In this document: one piece after another, positions 17,703 to 26,822 of the stretch
How positions within the stretch are numbered: the stretch's first letter is position 1
How the letters are laid out: the number at the start of each line of letters is the position of its first letter
Source of the DNA: Gottfriedia luciferensis
GTDB taxonomy: Bacteria > Bacillota > Bacilli > Bacillales > Bacillaceae_G
Direction: 5' to 3'
Length of the DNA: 64,000 nucleotides
NCBI RefSeq assembly: GCF_001712755.1
Contig: NZ_MDKC01000013.1
Location: 124,001-188,000, forward strand
Notes under the pieces: model-generated
What the model was told of the DNA's origin: nothing
Databases searched by the model: none
What the model saw: the letters and a program-made list of their open reading frames with translations, nothing else
Translations under genes and position numbers: made by a program

Positions 17703-18674
17703 ATGAGCAACTTATTTGAAAGCATTAAACAAAAAGTATCAGGTAAAGGTATTTCAATCGTTTTACCAGAAGGTACAGATGAGAGAATTTTAACAGCTGC
17801 TGACAGACTTGCGAAAGAAGATGTATTAAAACCGATTTTAATAGGTAACGTAGAAAACGTAAAAGAAAAAGCAAATAGCTTAGGTTTAGAACTTCAAGGA
17901 GTAGAAATTTTAGACCCATCTACTTATGGAGAAATGGAGCAACTAGTTGCATCATTTGTTGAACGCCGTAAAGGAAAAGCAACTGAAGAGCAAGCTCGTA
18001 AAGCATTATTAGATCCAAACTACTTTGGAACAATGTTAGTATATGCAAACAAAGCTCAAGGATTAGTTAGTGGTGCTACACATTCAACTGCAGATACAGT
18101 ACGACCAGCGCTTCAAATCATTAAAACAAAACCAGGCGTTACAAAAACATCTGGAGTATTTATCATGGTTCGTGAGGATGAGAAATACGTATTCGCAGAT
18201 TGCGCGATTAATATTGCTCCAAATAGCCAAGATTTAGCTGAAATTGCTATTGAAAGTGCAAAAACAGCTAAACTATTTGACATTGAACCTAAAATCGCAA
18301 TGTTAAGCTTTTCAACTAAAGGATCTGCAAAATCGCCTGAAACTGAAAAGGTTGCAGAAGCAGTTAAAATTGCAAAAGAGCTTGCGCCTGAATTAACTTT
18401 AGATGGCGAGTTCCAATTTGATGCAGCATTTGTACCATCTGTTGCAAAAAGCAAAGCTCCTGATTCAGTTATTCAAGGTGATGCGAATACATTCGTATTC
18501 CCAAGCTTAGAAGCAGGTAACATTGGTTACAAAATTGCTCAACGTTTAGGTAACTTTGAAGCAATCGGACCAATCCTACAAGGCTTAAATATGCCTGTTA
18601 ATGACTTATCTCGTGGTTGTAACAGTGAAGACGTTTATAAATTATCAATCATCACAGCTGCTCAAGCACTATAA
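17703..18674 (+). CDS. pta: Phosphate acetyltransferase
   Basis: A 323-residue Pta, the same length as the B. subtilis enzyme. It interconverts acetyl-CoA and acetyl phosphate in overflow acetate metabolism. Motifs: VLPEGTDERILTAADRL at the N-terminus, GLVSGATHSTADTVRPAL near residue 120, SFSTKGSAKSPE, and QFDAAFVP with a C-terminal GNIGYKIAQRLGNFEAIGPILQGL. No N-terminal regulatory or DRTGG domain, so it is the short form. The start is ATG 17703, five bases after GGAGG; TTG 17691 overlaps the ribosome site. Monocistronic, with a cre-like site upstream and a strong terminator. Confidence 0.97.
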   Translation: MSNLFESIKQKVSGKGISIVLPEGTDERILTAADRLAKEDVLKPILIGNVENVKEKANSLGLELQGVEILDPSTYGEMEQLVASFVERRKGKATEEQARKALLDPNYFGTMLVYANKAQGLVSGATHSTADTVRPALQIIKTKPGVTKTSGVFIMVREDEKYVFADCAINIAPNSQDLAEIAIESAKTAKLFDIEPKIAMLSFSTKGSAKSPETEKVAEAVKIAKELAPELTLDGEFQFDAAFVPSVAKSKAPDSVIQGDANTFVFPSLEAGNIGYKIAQRLGNFEAIGPILQGLNMPVNDLSRGCNSEDVYKLSIITAAQAL

Positions 18675-18690
18675 TTAGGGCAGATTAAGT

Positions 18691-18735
18691 AAAAAGAGTG
18701 CTCTTAAGTCAATGAACTTATGAGCACTCTTTTTT
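18691..18735 (+). terminator. Terminator of pta
   Basis: AAAAGAGTGCTC / GAGCACTCTTTT stem with an A/T-rich loop and T6. Confidence 0.9.
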
Positions 18736-18836
18736 ATGGAACACCTTGAGAAATTGGTTTACTTATTGATGCAACCTGATTTTAACAAAAAACCAAAAGG
18801 AATATTCAGTGATGGATAATCCTTTTTTATTAAGAA

Positions 18837-19025
18837 GTTGATTGGAACGAAAGGGTGCACGACTCCTATGGGATTAGCGGGAAGGCTAAAGACCCCACAG
18901 GCTGGCCGAGGAGGCTAAAGAATCTCGCCCCATGGAAAGCGAGCAAACTGTAGTGGAAATCATACCACACAACTTATTTATCAGTGATAAAATTAATTGA
19001 CAAAGTCCTTTTTCAGCAGCATGAA
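18837..19025 (+). repeat. Dispersed structured repeat, copy B
   Basis: Full-length relative of the copy at 39231: GTTGATTGGA, CTCCTATGGGAT, AGCGGGAAGGCT, GACCCC-CAGG, GCCGAGGAGGCTAAAGAATC, TCGCCCCATGGAAAGCGAGCA, TGTAGTGGAAATCA, then a variable spacer, TTGACAA and CAGCATGAA. The terminal arm is imperfect here (AATCATA instead of AATCAAC). It contains no open frame and sits between the pta terminator and a second terminator. Confidence 0.85.
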
Positions 19026-19060
19026 CCAAAAGGAAGATTCAATTCCCTTTTGGTTTTTCA
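19024..19060 (+). terminator. Terminator abutting repeat copy B
   Basis: AACCAAAAGG / CCTTTTGGTT hairpin then TTTTT, rightward. pta already has its own terminator 290 bases earlier, so this one ends either read-through or RNA of the repeat itself. Confidence 0.75.
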
Positions 19061-19084
19061 TTTTAAAGAGTTCTTTTGTTCTTA

Positions 19085-19930
19085 TCAGTCTTGCATAGAA
19101 CTTATATCCGAATTACGATCAATCATTCGTTGCAAATGATAATTATATAATTCTATTTCATCATCAAGTAAGGAGTTAGGTGTTAATTTTGGAGTTAATT
19201 TAATTAATGATTGAAGTAGTCTTGTCATTACATCCGTCACTGTTAGATTTAATGATAGTAGTTCGGAAAGAGATGCCATTGTATCAGATATAATTGTAGG
19301 ATATTTAAATGAAGTTTCTTTGTGATCAATCGCAATTTCATAAAAATCTTTAATAATAGAAGCACGTTTTGAACCACTTTCGTTAATGCATAAATAAATT
19401 TGAACAGCAACCCCTTTACGTATCCTACGTTGAGAGATACCCGCAAATTTCTTGTCATCAATACTTAAATCAAAATCTCCTGGACAATATGATCCTACTA
19501 TTTCTTTTGCCACTATTTTATCTGTTAAATCCTTAAACATATCTTGAATTAGTGCATACATCGTTTCATAACCATCATTAATTTGCAGTTTATGTTCAGC
19601 CTCTGGAAAGAGGATCGATATATTTAGAACACCTTCATCTAAAACAACAGCTAGCCCACCTGAATTTCGTACGATTGCTTTGTATCCATGGTCATTAAGA
19701 AATTTAACCCCATTTGTTAGATTCGGTAGTCTAGTATCTTGTATTCCTAGAACTATTGTGTTGTGGTGTACCCAAGTTCGAATTGTTGTAGGAGACTCCA
19801 TTTTCCCAATTTTTGTACATAATGTGTCATCTAGTGCAAAAGATTGGATCGCCTCAAAGGATGGCCCTAAAGTAGAGCCGTCTATAAAACGTATTTCATC
19901 TGTTTGTAACCGATTCAAATGTTGATTCAT
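19085..19930 (-). CDS. lipL: Octanoyl-[GcvH]:protein N-octanoyltransferase LipL
   Basis: A 281-residue amidotransferase of the biotin/lipoate ligase fold, matching B. subtilis LipL (YwfL) in length and in position near pta. LipL moves octanoyl groups from GcvH to the E2 subunits of oxo-acid dehydrogenases during lipoyl assembly. The nucleophile is Cys149 in [15 protein letters not shown]; other family segments are [21 protein letters not shown] and [21 protein letters not shown]. Starts at ATG 19930 after AAGGGG. It is monocistronic and transcribed leftward toward repeat copy B. No convincing terminator is seen on its strand. Confidence 0.93.
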   Translation of the reverse strand: MNQHLNRLQTDEIRFIDGSTLGPSFEAIQSFALDDTLCTKIGKMESPTTIRTWVHHNTIVLGIQDTRLPNLTNGVKFLNDHGYKAIVRNSGGLAVVLDEGVLNISILFPEAEHKLQINDGYETMYALIQDMFKDLTDKIVAKEIVGSYCPGDFDLSIDDKKFAGISQRRIRKGVAVQIYLCINESGSKRASIIKDFYEIAIDHKETSFKYPTIISDTMASLSELLSLNLTVTDVMTRLLQSLIKLTPKLTPNSLLDDEIELYNYHLQRMIDRNSDISSMQD

Positions 19931-20026
19931 TAAATAAGCCCCTTGCGTTTTGCGTTTGTTTTCCTATTTTAGCATGATTTTAAACTAAATAAAAAAACTT
20001 CATATTCAGGAGATTTCATTATTTAA

Positions 20027-20194
20027 AGTAAATACGCAGATATATTATTCCAGAAAACAAGTACATATAAATCTATCCCAGCTGTAAAAAATAATCGTGT
20101 ATATGAAATGCTTGGCAATGGCGCTTCGTTCAGTGAACCAGTTACACTTGAAAAACAGCTAGCATTCTTTAAAAAATCATTTTTAGGAAATTAA
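20027..20194 (+). pseudogene. C-terminal remnant of an iron-siderophore binding protein
   Basis: Fifty-five open codons following an in-frame stop at 20024 read as the end of a substrate-binding lipoprotein of the FecB/FhuD/FeuA type: KYADILFQKTSTYKS, then IPAVKNNRVYEMLG, FSEPVTLEKQLAFFKKSF and a stop. The pattern AVKNNRVYE followed by xxSFSxPxTLExQL is the usual closing helix region of these proteins. There is no start codon with a ribosome site and nothing of the N-terminal lobe or lipobox nearby, so this is a decayed gene relic. The surrounding 359-bp gap (19931-20289) holds otherwise only the lipL promoter side and the rsfA terminator. Confidence 0.7.
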
Positions 20195-20233
20195 TAGATT
20201 GTAGCGGGATTATCAAATTTAGTATGCATTAAA

Positions 20234-20278
20234 ATAGAGGAACCAAATCAATATTAAGATTTAGTTCCTCTATCTTAT
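20234..20278 (-). terminator. Terminator of rsfA
   Basis: TAGAGGAACTAAATC / GATTTGGTTCCTCTA on the minus strand (one G-T pair), then TTTTAATG. Confidence 0.85.
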
Positions 20279-20289
20279 AAATGACAATG

Positions 20290-21138
20290 TTATTCTGCAA
20301 TTTTTTCTAAATTTCCGTTTTTATCCATTCTAAAGGATGTTGCCGCTGGTTTCTCTTCCTCTTCAAATAATACTAATTTTCTAGCACGGTTCATTATTTT
20401 CATCATTGTTTCATAGTCTTCTTGAACAGTAGTAGCATCTTTTTCAAGCTTTTCTACTTGTCTCTGTAATTGTGAATTTCGTTCCTGTAATTGCATAAGC
20501 TCTCTTTTTAGTTGATCATTTTCACGGACTAAACGATCGCTACCAATCTGACTGCTTGAGAGACCTTGTAAGAACTGGATGACATCAAACATTGTAATTG
20601 AACTTTTTCTTGTATTCATTGGTGGTGCTGGTGGTGGAGTCTGTGATTGATACTGATTTTGAACGGAAGGTATACTTGAAAATATCTCAGTCGTTGGTTC
20701 CTCGTTATGCGTTACTTCTACGCTTGCATCATTTTCATTATCAGTTTCCACAAAGGATGCAAATTCTTGATCGAGTTCAACACCATACTCTAAATCTTGT
20801 TCATCATTTAAATAACGATCAAAATTACTAGATACATCTGTTTGTATATAACTAGATTCAGAAGGTGTATATAATAATTTTTTCTTAGCATCTTCACCTT
20901 TAGCGTGTCGAAGCTTTTCTTTACGGAATTTCTTTGCTAATTGAAGTGCTTTTTCATAATTATAGCGAACAACGGCATTCCAACGAAAACCACATGCGGC
21001 CGAAGTGCGTTCTAAAACATCGCCTACTTCTTCAAAGGCATTTAATTGGGTACTACCTTCTCGTACATGACGTAAAACGGTTTCCGCTAAAAGTAAATCA
21101 TTTTCTTCAGTCCAAGCATCCTGTCTTAATTTCATCAT
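20290..21138 (-). CDS. rsfA: Forespore transcription factor RsfA
   Basis: A 282-residue RsfA-family regulator. The N-terminal Myb/SANT-like helix region carries [20 protein letters not shown], then [31 protein letters not shown]. The middle is acidic and low complexity, and residues 205-260 form a clear coiled coil ([19 protein letters not shown]). In B. subtilis RsfA fine-tunes the SigF forespore regulon. Start ATG 21138 (ATGATG) after GAGGGGA. Monocistronic. A confident SigF promoter was not found by eye. Confidence 0.92.
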   Translation of the reverse strand: MMKLRQDAWTEENDLLLAETVLRHVREGSTQLNAFEEVGDVLERTSAACGFRWNAVVRYNYEKALQLAKKFRKEKLRHAKGEDAKKKLLYTPSESSYIQTDVSSNFDRYLNDEQDLEYGVELDQEFASFVETDNENDASVEVTHNEEPTTEIFSSIPSVQNQYQSQTPPPAPPMNTRKSSITMFDVIQFLQGLSSSQIGSDRLVRENDQLKRELMQLQERNSQLQRQVEKLEKDATTVQEDYETMMKIMNRARKLVLFEEEEKPAATSFRMDKNGNLEKIAE

Positions 21139-21271
21139 AGGAATTTCCCCTCAACTTTCTTTTATTCAATTAATCGATTTAATAACTAGCTGATTAATAG
21201 AAGTTTGGACAAAAAAATAGAAAACTATACAAAAAGTAGAAAATAGTAGAATACTATTTGGAGTGATTTAA

Positions 21272-21412
21272 TTGGAAAACTTGCATGTCCTTTTTGGAAC
21301 GAGTAAAATTACTGCTGAGTATGTTCAATTTAGAACAGAAAGGATTGTAAAAAAATGTCAAATGAATTTAGAATATGTGATGACTGCCAGGCGACAAATA
21401 TTAAAACATTAG
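21272..21412 (+). CDS. Possible 46-residue small protein overlapping the DUF1450 gene
   Basis: A TTG start five bases after the good ribosome site TTGGAGTGA opens a 46-codon frame ([20 protein letters not shown] at its start) that ends at TAG 21410 inside the following gene, in another frame. The ribosome site is stronger and better spaced than that of the downstream ATG, which suggests either a real leader peptide coupled to the DUF1450 gene or chance. I do not recognise the sequence. Confidence 0.3.
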   Translation: MENLHVLFGTSKITAEYVQFRTERIVKKCQMNLEYVMTARRQILKH

Positions 21413-21582
21413 TCCCTCGCTTAAAAAGAATAGATGATGAAGCAGAGATTAAAATTGGTTGTCAATCTTACTGTGGGCCAGGACGTAAAAAATCATTTTG
21501 TTTCGTAAACAATCGTCCCTTATCTGCACCAAACGAAGATGATCTACTTGTAAAGATAAAGTCAAAACTAGGTAAGAATTAA
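21355..21582 (+). CDS. DUF1450 family small protein
   Basis: A 75-residue cytoplasmic protein with cysteines in ICDDCQ near the N-terminus and [19 protein letters not shown] in the middle, matching the DUF1450 pattern of a C..C pair plus an SYCG segment (B. subtilis YuzB is a relative). The family may bind metal or have a thioredoxin-like fold; the role is unknown. The weak ribosome site AAAGGA lies ten bases before ATG. A good terminator follows immediately. Confidence 0.8.
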   Translation: MSNEFRICDDCQATNIKTLVPRLKRIDDEAEIKIGCQSYCGPGRKKSFCFVNNRPLSAPNEDDLLVKIKSKLGKN

Positions 21583-21613
21583 ACGCTCCTTCATCTTTAG
21601 GAGCGTTTTTTTG
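21582..21613 (+). terminator. Terminator of the DUF1450 gene
   Basis: AACGCTCCT / AGGAGCGTT stem overlapping the stop codon, followed by T-rich sequence (TTTTTT). Confidence 0.9.
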
Positions 21614-21703
21614 ATATAATAGTAAAGATAGAAGAGTCCTGTTCAGAAAGTAAACCCATTAGCATATAAAGAATTAGTATACATATTGAAAGGGGGCCAA
21701 GAT

Positions 21704-23017
21704 ATGTCATATCGTTTCCAAAAGCTTTATGAGGAAAAAGTATTTAAAGATCCTGTACATCGTTATATTCACGTAAGAGATCAAGTTATTTGGGATTTAA
21801 TAGGTACGAAAGAATTTCAGAGACTACGCAGAATTAAACAGCTGGGTACTACATATCTGACGTTTCATGGAGCTGAGCATAGTCGATTTACTCACTCGCT
21901 TGGCGTTTATGAAATTATAAGACGTATGGTAGATGATGTTTTTTCTGGTCGTCCTGAATGGAATGATGATGATCGCTTATTAGCTCTTTGTGCTGGATTA
22001 TTACATGATGTTGGTCATGGTCCTTTTTCGCATACATTTGAGAAGATATTTAATTTAGATCATGAAGAATTAACGAGAGAAATTATAGAGGGTTCAACAG
22101 AAATTAATGAAATCCTAAGAAAAGTTGGGGATGACTTTCCTAAGAAAGTATCAGAAGTGATTGAGAAAACATCGGTGAATAAGTTAGTTACAAGTATGAT
22201 TTCAAGCCAAATCGATGCAGATCGAATGGATTATCTCCTTAGAGATGCTTACTACACTGGCGTAAGTTACGGCAATTTTGATATGGAACGAATTTTGAGA
22301 ATTATGCGTCCTCGACCTGATGGTGTCGTTATTAAACAATCAGGTATGCATGCTGTTGAGCACTACTTAATTAGTCGATTCCAGATGTACTGGCAAGTTT
22401 ATTTTCATCCAGTGTCTAGGAGCGCGGAAGCCATTTTACAAAAAATATTACAAAGGGCTAAATATTTGCATGAAACAGGTTACCATTTTAATTATGTACC
22501 AGTGCATTTTGGTCATTTATTTGAGGGAAAAGTTGATTTAGATGAATATATCAAATTAGATGAATCAGTTCTTTTGTATTATTTCCAAGTATGGAAGGAG
22601 GAATCTGACCAAATCTTGAGTGATCTATGTCAACGGTTCTTAAATAGGAAATTATTTCAATATGTAGACTTTGATACACAAAAACATACTGAAAAGTTTG
22701 CTGAATTAAAAGAGTTATTTTTAGAAATAGAGATAGACCCGGAATACTATTTAGTCATCGATACAATTTCTGACGAAGCTTATGATTATTTTAGATATGG
22801 TGAAGAAGGTGGAAAGAAGCCGATTTTACTATTGCAAACGAACGGTGATTTGAAAGAAATTTCGCGTAAATCAGAGCTAGTAGATGGAATAACTGGTAAA
22901 AAGTTATTCGATTCTAAGTTATATTTTCCTCATGATTTAATTTATAATAATCCTGATGAAAAGAAAAAGAAAGTAATCGAAATGATTGAAGAAATAGCAG
23001 GGGCTAAAAGAAGATAA
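21704..23017 (+). CDS. ywfO: HD-domain phosphohydrolase YwfO
   Basis: A 437-residue HD hydrolase of the dGTPase/SAMHD1 type. It begins VFKDPVHRYIHVRDQVIWDLIGT and has the substrate-side QLGTTYLTFHGAEHSRFTHSLG, the metal-binding pair HDVGHGPFSHTFE near residue 105, and IDADRMDYLLRDAYYTG, whose aspartate completes the H..HD..D set. B. subtilis YwfO and Enterococcus EF1143 belong here; the latter is a dNTP triphosphohydrolase, so a role in nucleotide-pool control is likely. The start is ATG 21704 after AAAGGGGG rather than TTG 21686, which overlaps that site. Confidence 0.93.
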   Translation: MSYRFQKLYEEKVFKDPVHRYIHVRDQVIWDLIGTKEFQRLRRIKQLGTTYLTFHGAEHSRFTHSLGVYEIIRRMVDDVFSGRPEWNDDDRLLALCAGLLHDVGHGPFSHTFEKIFNLDHEELTREIIEGSTEINEILRKVGDDFPKKVSEVIEKTSVNKLVTSMISSQIDADRMDYLLRDAYYTGVSYGNFDMERILRIMRPRPDGVVIKQSGMHAVEHYLISRFQMYWQVYFHPVSRSAEAILQKILQRAKYLHETGYHFNYVPVHFGHLFEGKVDLDEYIKLDESVLLYYFQVWKEESDQILSDLCQRFLNRKLFQYVDFDTQKHTEKFAELKELFLEIEIDPEYYLVIDTISDEAYDYFRYGEEGGKKPILLLQTNGDLKEISRKSELVDGITGKKLFDSKLYFPHDLIYNNPDEKKKKVIEMIEEIAGAKRR

Positions 23018-23018
23018 A

Positions 23019-23050
23019 AACAGTAAACGGAAGTTATTCCGTTTACTGTT
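23019..23050 (-). terminator. Terminator between ywfO and ywhB
   Basis: A 13-bp stem ACAGTAAACGGAA / TTCCGTTTACTGT. The T5 run is on the minus strand, so it mainly serves ywhB, but the stem may also stop ywfO transcription. Confidence 0.8.
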
Positions 23051-23067
23051 GATGTATGTAAGGAATT

Positions 23068-23253
23068 CTATTCGTCACTAAGGCGTTTACCTGCAACTGC
23101 ATAATGGTTTTTTGTCATTTCTTCAATGAAAACAACAATCTTTTCAGTTGGAGCACCTGTTGTTTCACTTACAGCATCAGTAACTTTTTCAACTAATGCT
23201 TTCTTTTGTTCTTCAGTGCGACCTTCGAGCATTTTTACTGTAACGTATGGCAT
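23068..23253 (-). CDS. ywhB: 4-oxalocrotonate tautomerase family protein YwhB
   Basis: A 61-residue tautomerase subunit with catalytic Pro1 exposed after Met removal (MPYVTVKMLEGRTEEQKKAL) and Arg11 (numbered after Met removal) in EGR. It ends KRLSDE and contains the VFIEEMTKNHYAVAGK segment typical of 2-hydroxymuconate tautomerases. B. subtilis YwhB is a 4-OT homologue with weak promiscuous activity, and its physiological role is unknown. It is transcribed leftward against ywfO, with AGGAGG upstream. Confidence 0.93.
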   Translation of the reverse strand: MPYVTVKMLEGRTEEQKKALVEKVTDAVSETTGAPTEKIVVFIEEMTKNHYAVAGKRLSDE

Positions 23254-23416
23254 ATTATGACCTCCTTCGTTTTATCATTTTTATTATAACTCAGGAAGTC
23301 AGAATAATAACGATTAAATCGATTAACATTGAAGAAATCATAAAGAATAAATTAAACTATTAATAAATTAACCGTTAAATTATATAAAAAGCAATTTTTC
23401 TCGAAAGGAGCAAAGA

Positions 23417-24085
23417 ATGGGATCATTTTTTCAATATCCATTAAAAGATATACCATTAATATTATTAGTTGTTGCAATTTCGTTATCAGTTCACGAATTC
23501 GCGCACGCTTATGTAGCTTATAAATTTGGAGATGACACGGCAAAAAGACAAGGCAGATTAACGCTTTCTCCATTTAGACATTTAGATATTTTCGGTACAA
23601 TTGCGATAATTATTTTAGGCTTTGGTTGGGCAAGACCAGTTCCTGTAAATCGCCATAACTTTAAACATCCGAGATTAGCAGGAATCTTAACCACTGCAGC
23701 GGGGCCGATTAGTAATCTAATTCTGGCGACGCTAGGTTTAATCGCTTATTCACTATTATATAAGTACGGATTTTTTCATTCTTTCCCACAAGCACTATCA
23801 CTTACTTTAGATTCTTTTTTTAATATTTTCATTCAAATGAATATAGTATTATTTGTATTTAACTTAATTCCTCTTCCACCACTAGATGGATATCGAATTT
23901 TAGAGGATTTAGCTCCTAATGATCTTCGTGCAAAAATGTCACAATATGAGCAATATGGAGCATTTGTATTTTTAGTTTTAGTATTAACTCCATTAGATAA
24001 CTATACAATTCAACCAATTTTCCAGGTTGCTATACCTTCAGTTTTCCACTGGATTAATTCAATCGTTACACCATTAATTTTTTAG
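23417..24085 (+). CDS. ywhC: Site-2 protease family M50B peptidase YwhC
   Basis: An integral membrane zinc metalloprotease homologue of 222 residues with about five helices. The metal motif is HEFAH (His26, Glu27, His30) within a helix, and the third ligand is Asp157 in NLIPLPPLDGYRIL. TAAGPISNLILA near residue 95 is also typical. It lacks PDZ domains, so it belongs to the short SpoIVFB/YwhC group. Such proteases cut membrane substrates, and the target here is unknown. ATG follows GAAAGGAG. ywhD starts ten bases after its stop with its own GGAGG, so the two form an operon. Confidence 0.93.
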   Translation: MGSFFQYPLKDIPLILLVVAISLSVHEFAHAYVAYKFGDDTAKRQGRLTLSPFRHLDIFGTIAIIILGFGWARPVPVNRHNFKHPRLAGILTTAAGPISNLILATLGLIAYSLLYKYGFFHSFPQALSLTLDSFFNIFIQMNIVLFVFNLIPLPPLDGYRILEDLAPNDLRAKMSQYEQYGAFVFLVLVLTPLDNYTIQPIFQVAIPSVFHWINSIVTPLIF

Positions 24086-24095
24086 GAGGGGCACA

Positions 24096-24608
24096 ATGTC
24101 TGATCAACCAAAAAAGAAATCACTAGGTTTTAATATATTAAAAAATGATTCAACAAGTGGGCATGGCGGATTTGGTGTTGGAGCAATTAGTTTAGAAAAT
24201 ATTTCTCCAGTCTTTATTGATATACAAGAGAATGATGTTTTTGTAGATATCGGTGCAATGCACGCAAGAAGTTCAGTTGAAAAGGGGATCAAGTTTTTAA
24301 CGAATGAGGATGAAGTTCCTAATGGAAAACCTTATTGGTTAGTATGGGTCGCAACTGAGCGAACTGAAAACGGTCCTTATTATGCTGGGGTAACAGGTTG
24401 CTACATGACTGTTGATCGCGAAGCTAGAAGGGGATATAAGCTTCTTCCTGACCATGTAAATAAAATGGATAGAGCGATGAAACGTAAAATAATTGTTGAA
24501 CAGATGGATGAAAAGTCTCGTAAATTATTAGCCAATTTCTTAAAATCGCACAATGAAGAGATGTGGAATAATTCATCTGAACAATTAAAAACTGAACTTT
24601 TAGGATAG
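24096..24608 (+). CDS. ywhD: YwhD family protein
   Basis: A 170-residue soluble protein of the Bacillus YwhD family, recognised by KKKSLGFNILKNDSTSGHGGFGVGAISLENISPV at the N-terminus (first part quoted only as landmark) and VFVDIGAMHARSSVEKGIKF. No catalytic motif is known and the function is undetermined. It is the second gene of the ywhC-ywhD pair, with GGAGGGGC as ribosome site. A shared terminator lies downstream, between it and pbpG. Confidence 0.88.
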   Translation: MSDQPKKKSLGFNILKNDSTSGHGGFGVGAISLENISPVFIDIQENDVFVDIGAMHARSSVEKGIKFLTNEDEVPNGKPYWLVWVATERTENGPYYAGVTGCYMTVDREARRGYKLLPDHVNKMDRAMKRKIIVEQMDEKSRKLLANFLKSHNEEMWNNSSEQLKTELLG

Positions 24609-24728
24609 TATACTTTTTCTGGTAAATTATATAAAAAATTTGAAGAAATCGTCGAATAATCTTTTTACATTTAAGACTAAATAAAGTAAACTAATAATAG
24701 CTTGGACAAAGCTAGGACTAGGACAAAC

Positions 24729-24765
24729 AAAAGACCTTACCAATTTGGTGAGGTCTTTTGTTTTT
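24729..24765. terminator. Bidirectional terminator between ywhD and pbpG
   Basis: AAAAGACCTTACC / GGTGAGGTCTTTT stem (one wobble), TTTTGTTTTT on the right and TTTTGTTTG on the minus strand. Confidence 0.85.
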
Positions 24766-26806
24766 AAAGTAAATATTGTGAATACCAAGGCTTACTGTCT
24801 TTATTTTCCTTTTTATGTTTTTGGTTTATTTTTTTATTCATACAAGGCTTTGTTGGTTGTGTCCCTTTACGAAAATAAAGTGAAACCTTATCGCCGCAGC
24901 CTTCCTTAAACAAAAGACCAGTCTTTTCATCTACAGCAACTTTAACTAGGTCATTAGGTAGTTTAGTGTCTATATTTTTATCCAATAAATTTGTCATAAC
25001 TGATGCCCATACCTTCTTCGACAGTGAACTTTCCTCTACGGTTAAATTTTTTGAATGATCATAACCTACCCATACTCCAACAATAAGATTTGAATGGAAT
25101 CCAATCATCCAGCTGTCCGTTTTTGTAGTGCCAGTTTTACCATAATAATCTTTTGATAGTTCAGGAATAATACTAGTACCTGTTACTGGCAAGTAGCTTG
25201 AAAAACTTGTATTGAACATGCCATTCATTAGTTGTTTAAGAATAATGGTTTGATCTTTATCTAATCTTTGTTTTTCATCAAACTTTTCTTTATAGAGCGT
25301 CTTTCCGGTTTGAGTTTTAATCTCTTTTACGAAATGAGGAATAACTTCTTTACCATTATTTGCAATTAAAGCATAAGCTCTTGTCATATCGAGCAATGAA
25401 GCATCTTGAGTGCCGAGTGCCATTGAAGGTAGTTTATTATTTGGTGTGTTTAAATGGAATAACTTCTGTGCTTTAATAAATTCATCAGCACCAACTGCCT
25501 GCTGGGTTTTTACAGCATATATATTGTCTGAAACAGCAATAGCTTTAGCTAGTGTAATTGAACCATGTGCGTATAGATTGCCACTATTTTTGGGACTATA
25601 TGAATCTCCATTTTCAAAGTGAAATATAGTAGGCTTACTTTGAAGTCTTGTTGATGGGGTATATCCATTTTCAAGTGCACTATAATAAAGAATTGGTTTT
25701 ATTGTACTTCCTACCTGCCTTTTCGATGCTATTGCTCGATTAAATAAAAACTGTCCTTTCTCACGGCCTCCAGTCATCCCTAATACTTCACCAGTTTGAC
25801 TATTTAATACAACTACACTAGCCTGTAAATCAGGTTTTGGTCTAATATACTGATCAAATGCTTGATCAATGTGCTTTTGAATAGCAGGATTAAATGTTGT
25901 ATAAATTTGGCTACCATTGTTATTGATTGATTGTCCAATAGAGGCTGTAATTTCTTTTTGAACGCTTTGTTGAAAATAGGACGTAAATGAAGAATTTGAA
26001 TTATGTTTAATCGGTTTTAACTTAATCGTTTCATCAATTGCATTTTTAACACTTTTTGAATTGATTAATTTATTCTGTTCAAGTGCTGATAAAATTCGTT
26101 GTTGCCTTTTCTTTATAGATGAAAAATGAACATAAGGATCATATTTTGAAGGATTGGCCGGAATACTTAATAAAAATGTAGATTCACCAATTGTCAGCTC
26201 GTTCGTCTCTTTACCTAAGAAGGTATTTGCCGCAGTTTCTAGACCATAAATACCATGTCCAAAATAGATGGTGTTTAAATATGCTTCTAATATTTTATTT
26301 TTACTGTAAGCTGATTCAAGTCTCATCGTTAAATAAGCCTCTTTTAATTTACGATTAAGCGTTTTTTGTTGTGAAAGATATAAATTTTTTGCAAGTTGCT
26401 GAGTTATTGTACTTCCGCCTTGAGCGTATTGTCCCTTCGTTATATTAATTAAAATAGCAGAACCCATCCTTTTTAAGTCGAAGCCATGATGATGAAAAAA
26501 ATTACGATCCTCAGAAACTAAAATACTATTGATCGCAATCGGAGGCACATCTGCAATTTTAAGTGTTTTACGATTTTGAAGTAGCTTAGTTTTACTAATC
26601 AGTTTTTGATTGTGATCATAATAACTGGAATTTGACTCAATAAATAATGAAGGTTTTGTAGACGTCATAGCAAATAAATAGACACAAGATAAAAATAGTG
26701 TACCTGAAATTGAAATAATCGTAAGCAAAATACCGACCTTTTGAAGTGTACGCCAATGGTAAGAGTAGTTGATATTATACAAAAATGTATCCTCCTCTCG
26801 ATTCAT
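24764..26806 (-). CDS. pbpG: Class A penicillin-binding protein 2D
   Basis: A bifunctional peptidoglycan synthase of 680 residues. A cytoplasmic tail and a membrane anchor (about residues 23-46) precede a GT51 glycosyltransferase domain with the catalytic SEDRNFFHHHGFD, then QGGSTITQQLAKN and LEAYLNTIYFGHGIYGLE. The transpeptidase domain has SxxK in GSTIKP, SxN in SDN and KTG in YGKTGTTKTDSW. In B. subtilis ywhE encodes PBP2d, made in the forespore for germ-cell-wall peptidoglycan. A near-consensus SigG promoter lies upstream, supporting the same timing. The neighbours ywhD and speE match the B. subtilis order. Confidence 0.94.
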   Translation of the reverse strand: MNREEDTFLYNINYSYHWRTLQKVGILLTIISISGTLFLSCVYLFAMTSTKPSLFIESNSSYYDHNQKLISKTKLLQNRKTLKIADVPPIAINSILVSEDRNFFHHHGFDLKRMGSAILINITKGQYAQGGSTITQQLAKNLYLSQQKTLNRKLKEAYLTMRLESAYSKNKILEAYLNTIYFGHGIYGLETAANTFLGKETNELTIGESTFLLSIPANPSKYDPYVHFSSIKKRQQRILSALEQNKLINSKSVKNAIDETIKLKPIKHNSNSSFTSYFQQSVQKEITASIGQSINNNGSQIYTTFNPAIQKHIDQAFDQYIRPKPDLQASVVVLNSQTGEVLGMTGGREKGQFLFNRAIASKRQVGSTIKPILYYSALENGYTPSTRLQSKPTIFHFENGDSYSPKNSGNLYAHGSITLAKAIAVSDNIYAVKTQQAVGADEFIKAQKLFHLNTPNNKLPSMALGTQDASLLDMTRAYALIANNGKEVIPHFVKEIKTQTGKTLYKEKFDEKQRLDKDQTIILKQLMNGMFNTSFSSYLPVTGTSIIPELSKDYYGKTGTTKTDSWMIGFHSNLIVGVWVGYDHSKNLTVEESSLSKKVWASVMTNLLDKNIDTKLPNDLVKVAVDEKTGLLFKEGCGDKVSLYFRKGTQPTKPCMNKKINQKHKKENKDSKPWYSQYLL

Positions 26807-26822
26807 TTCTCTAATTTAATAC

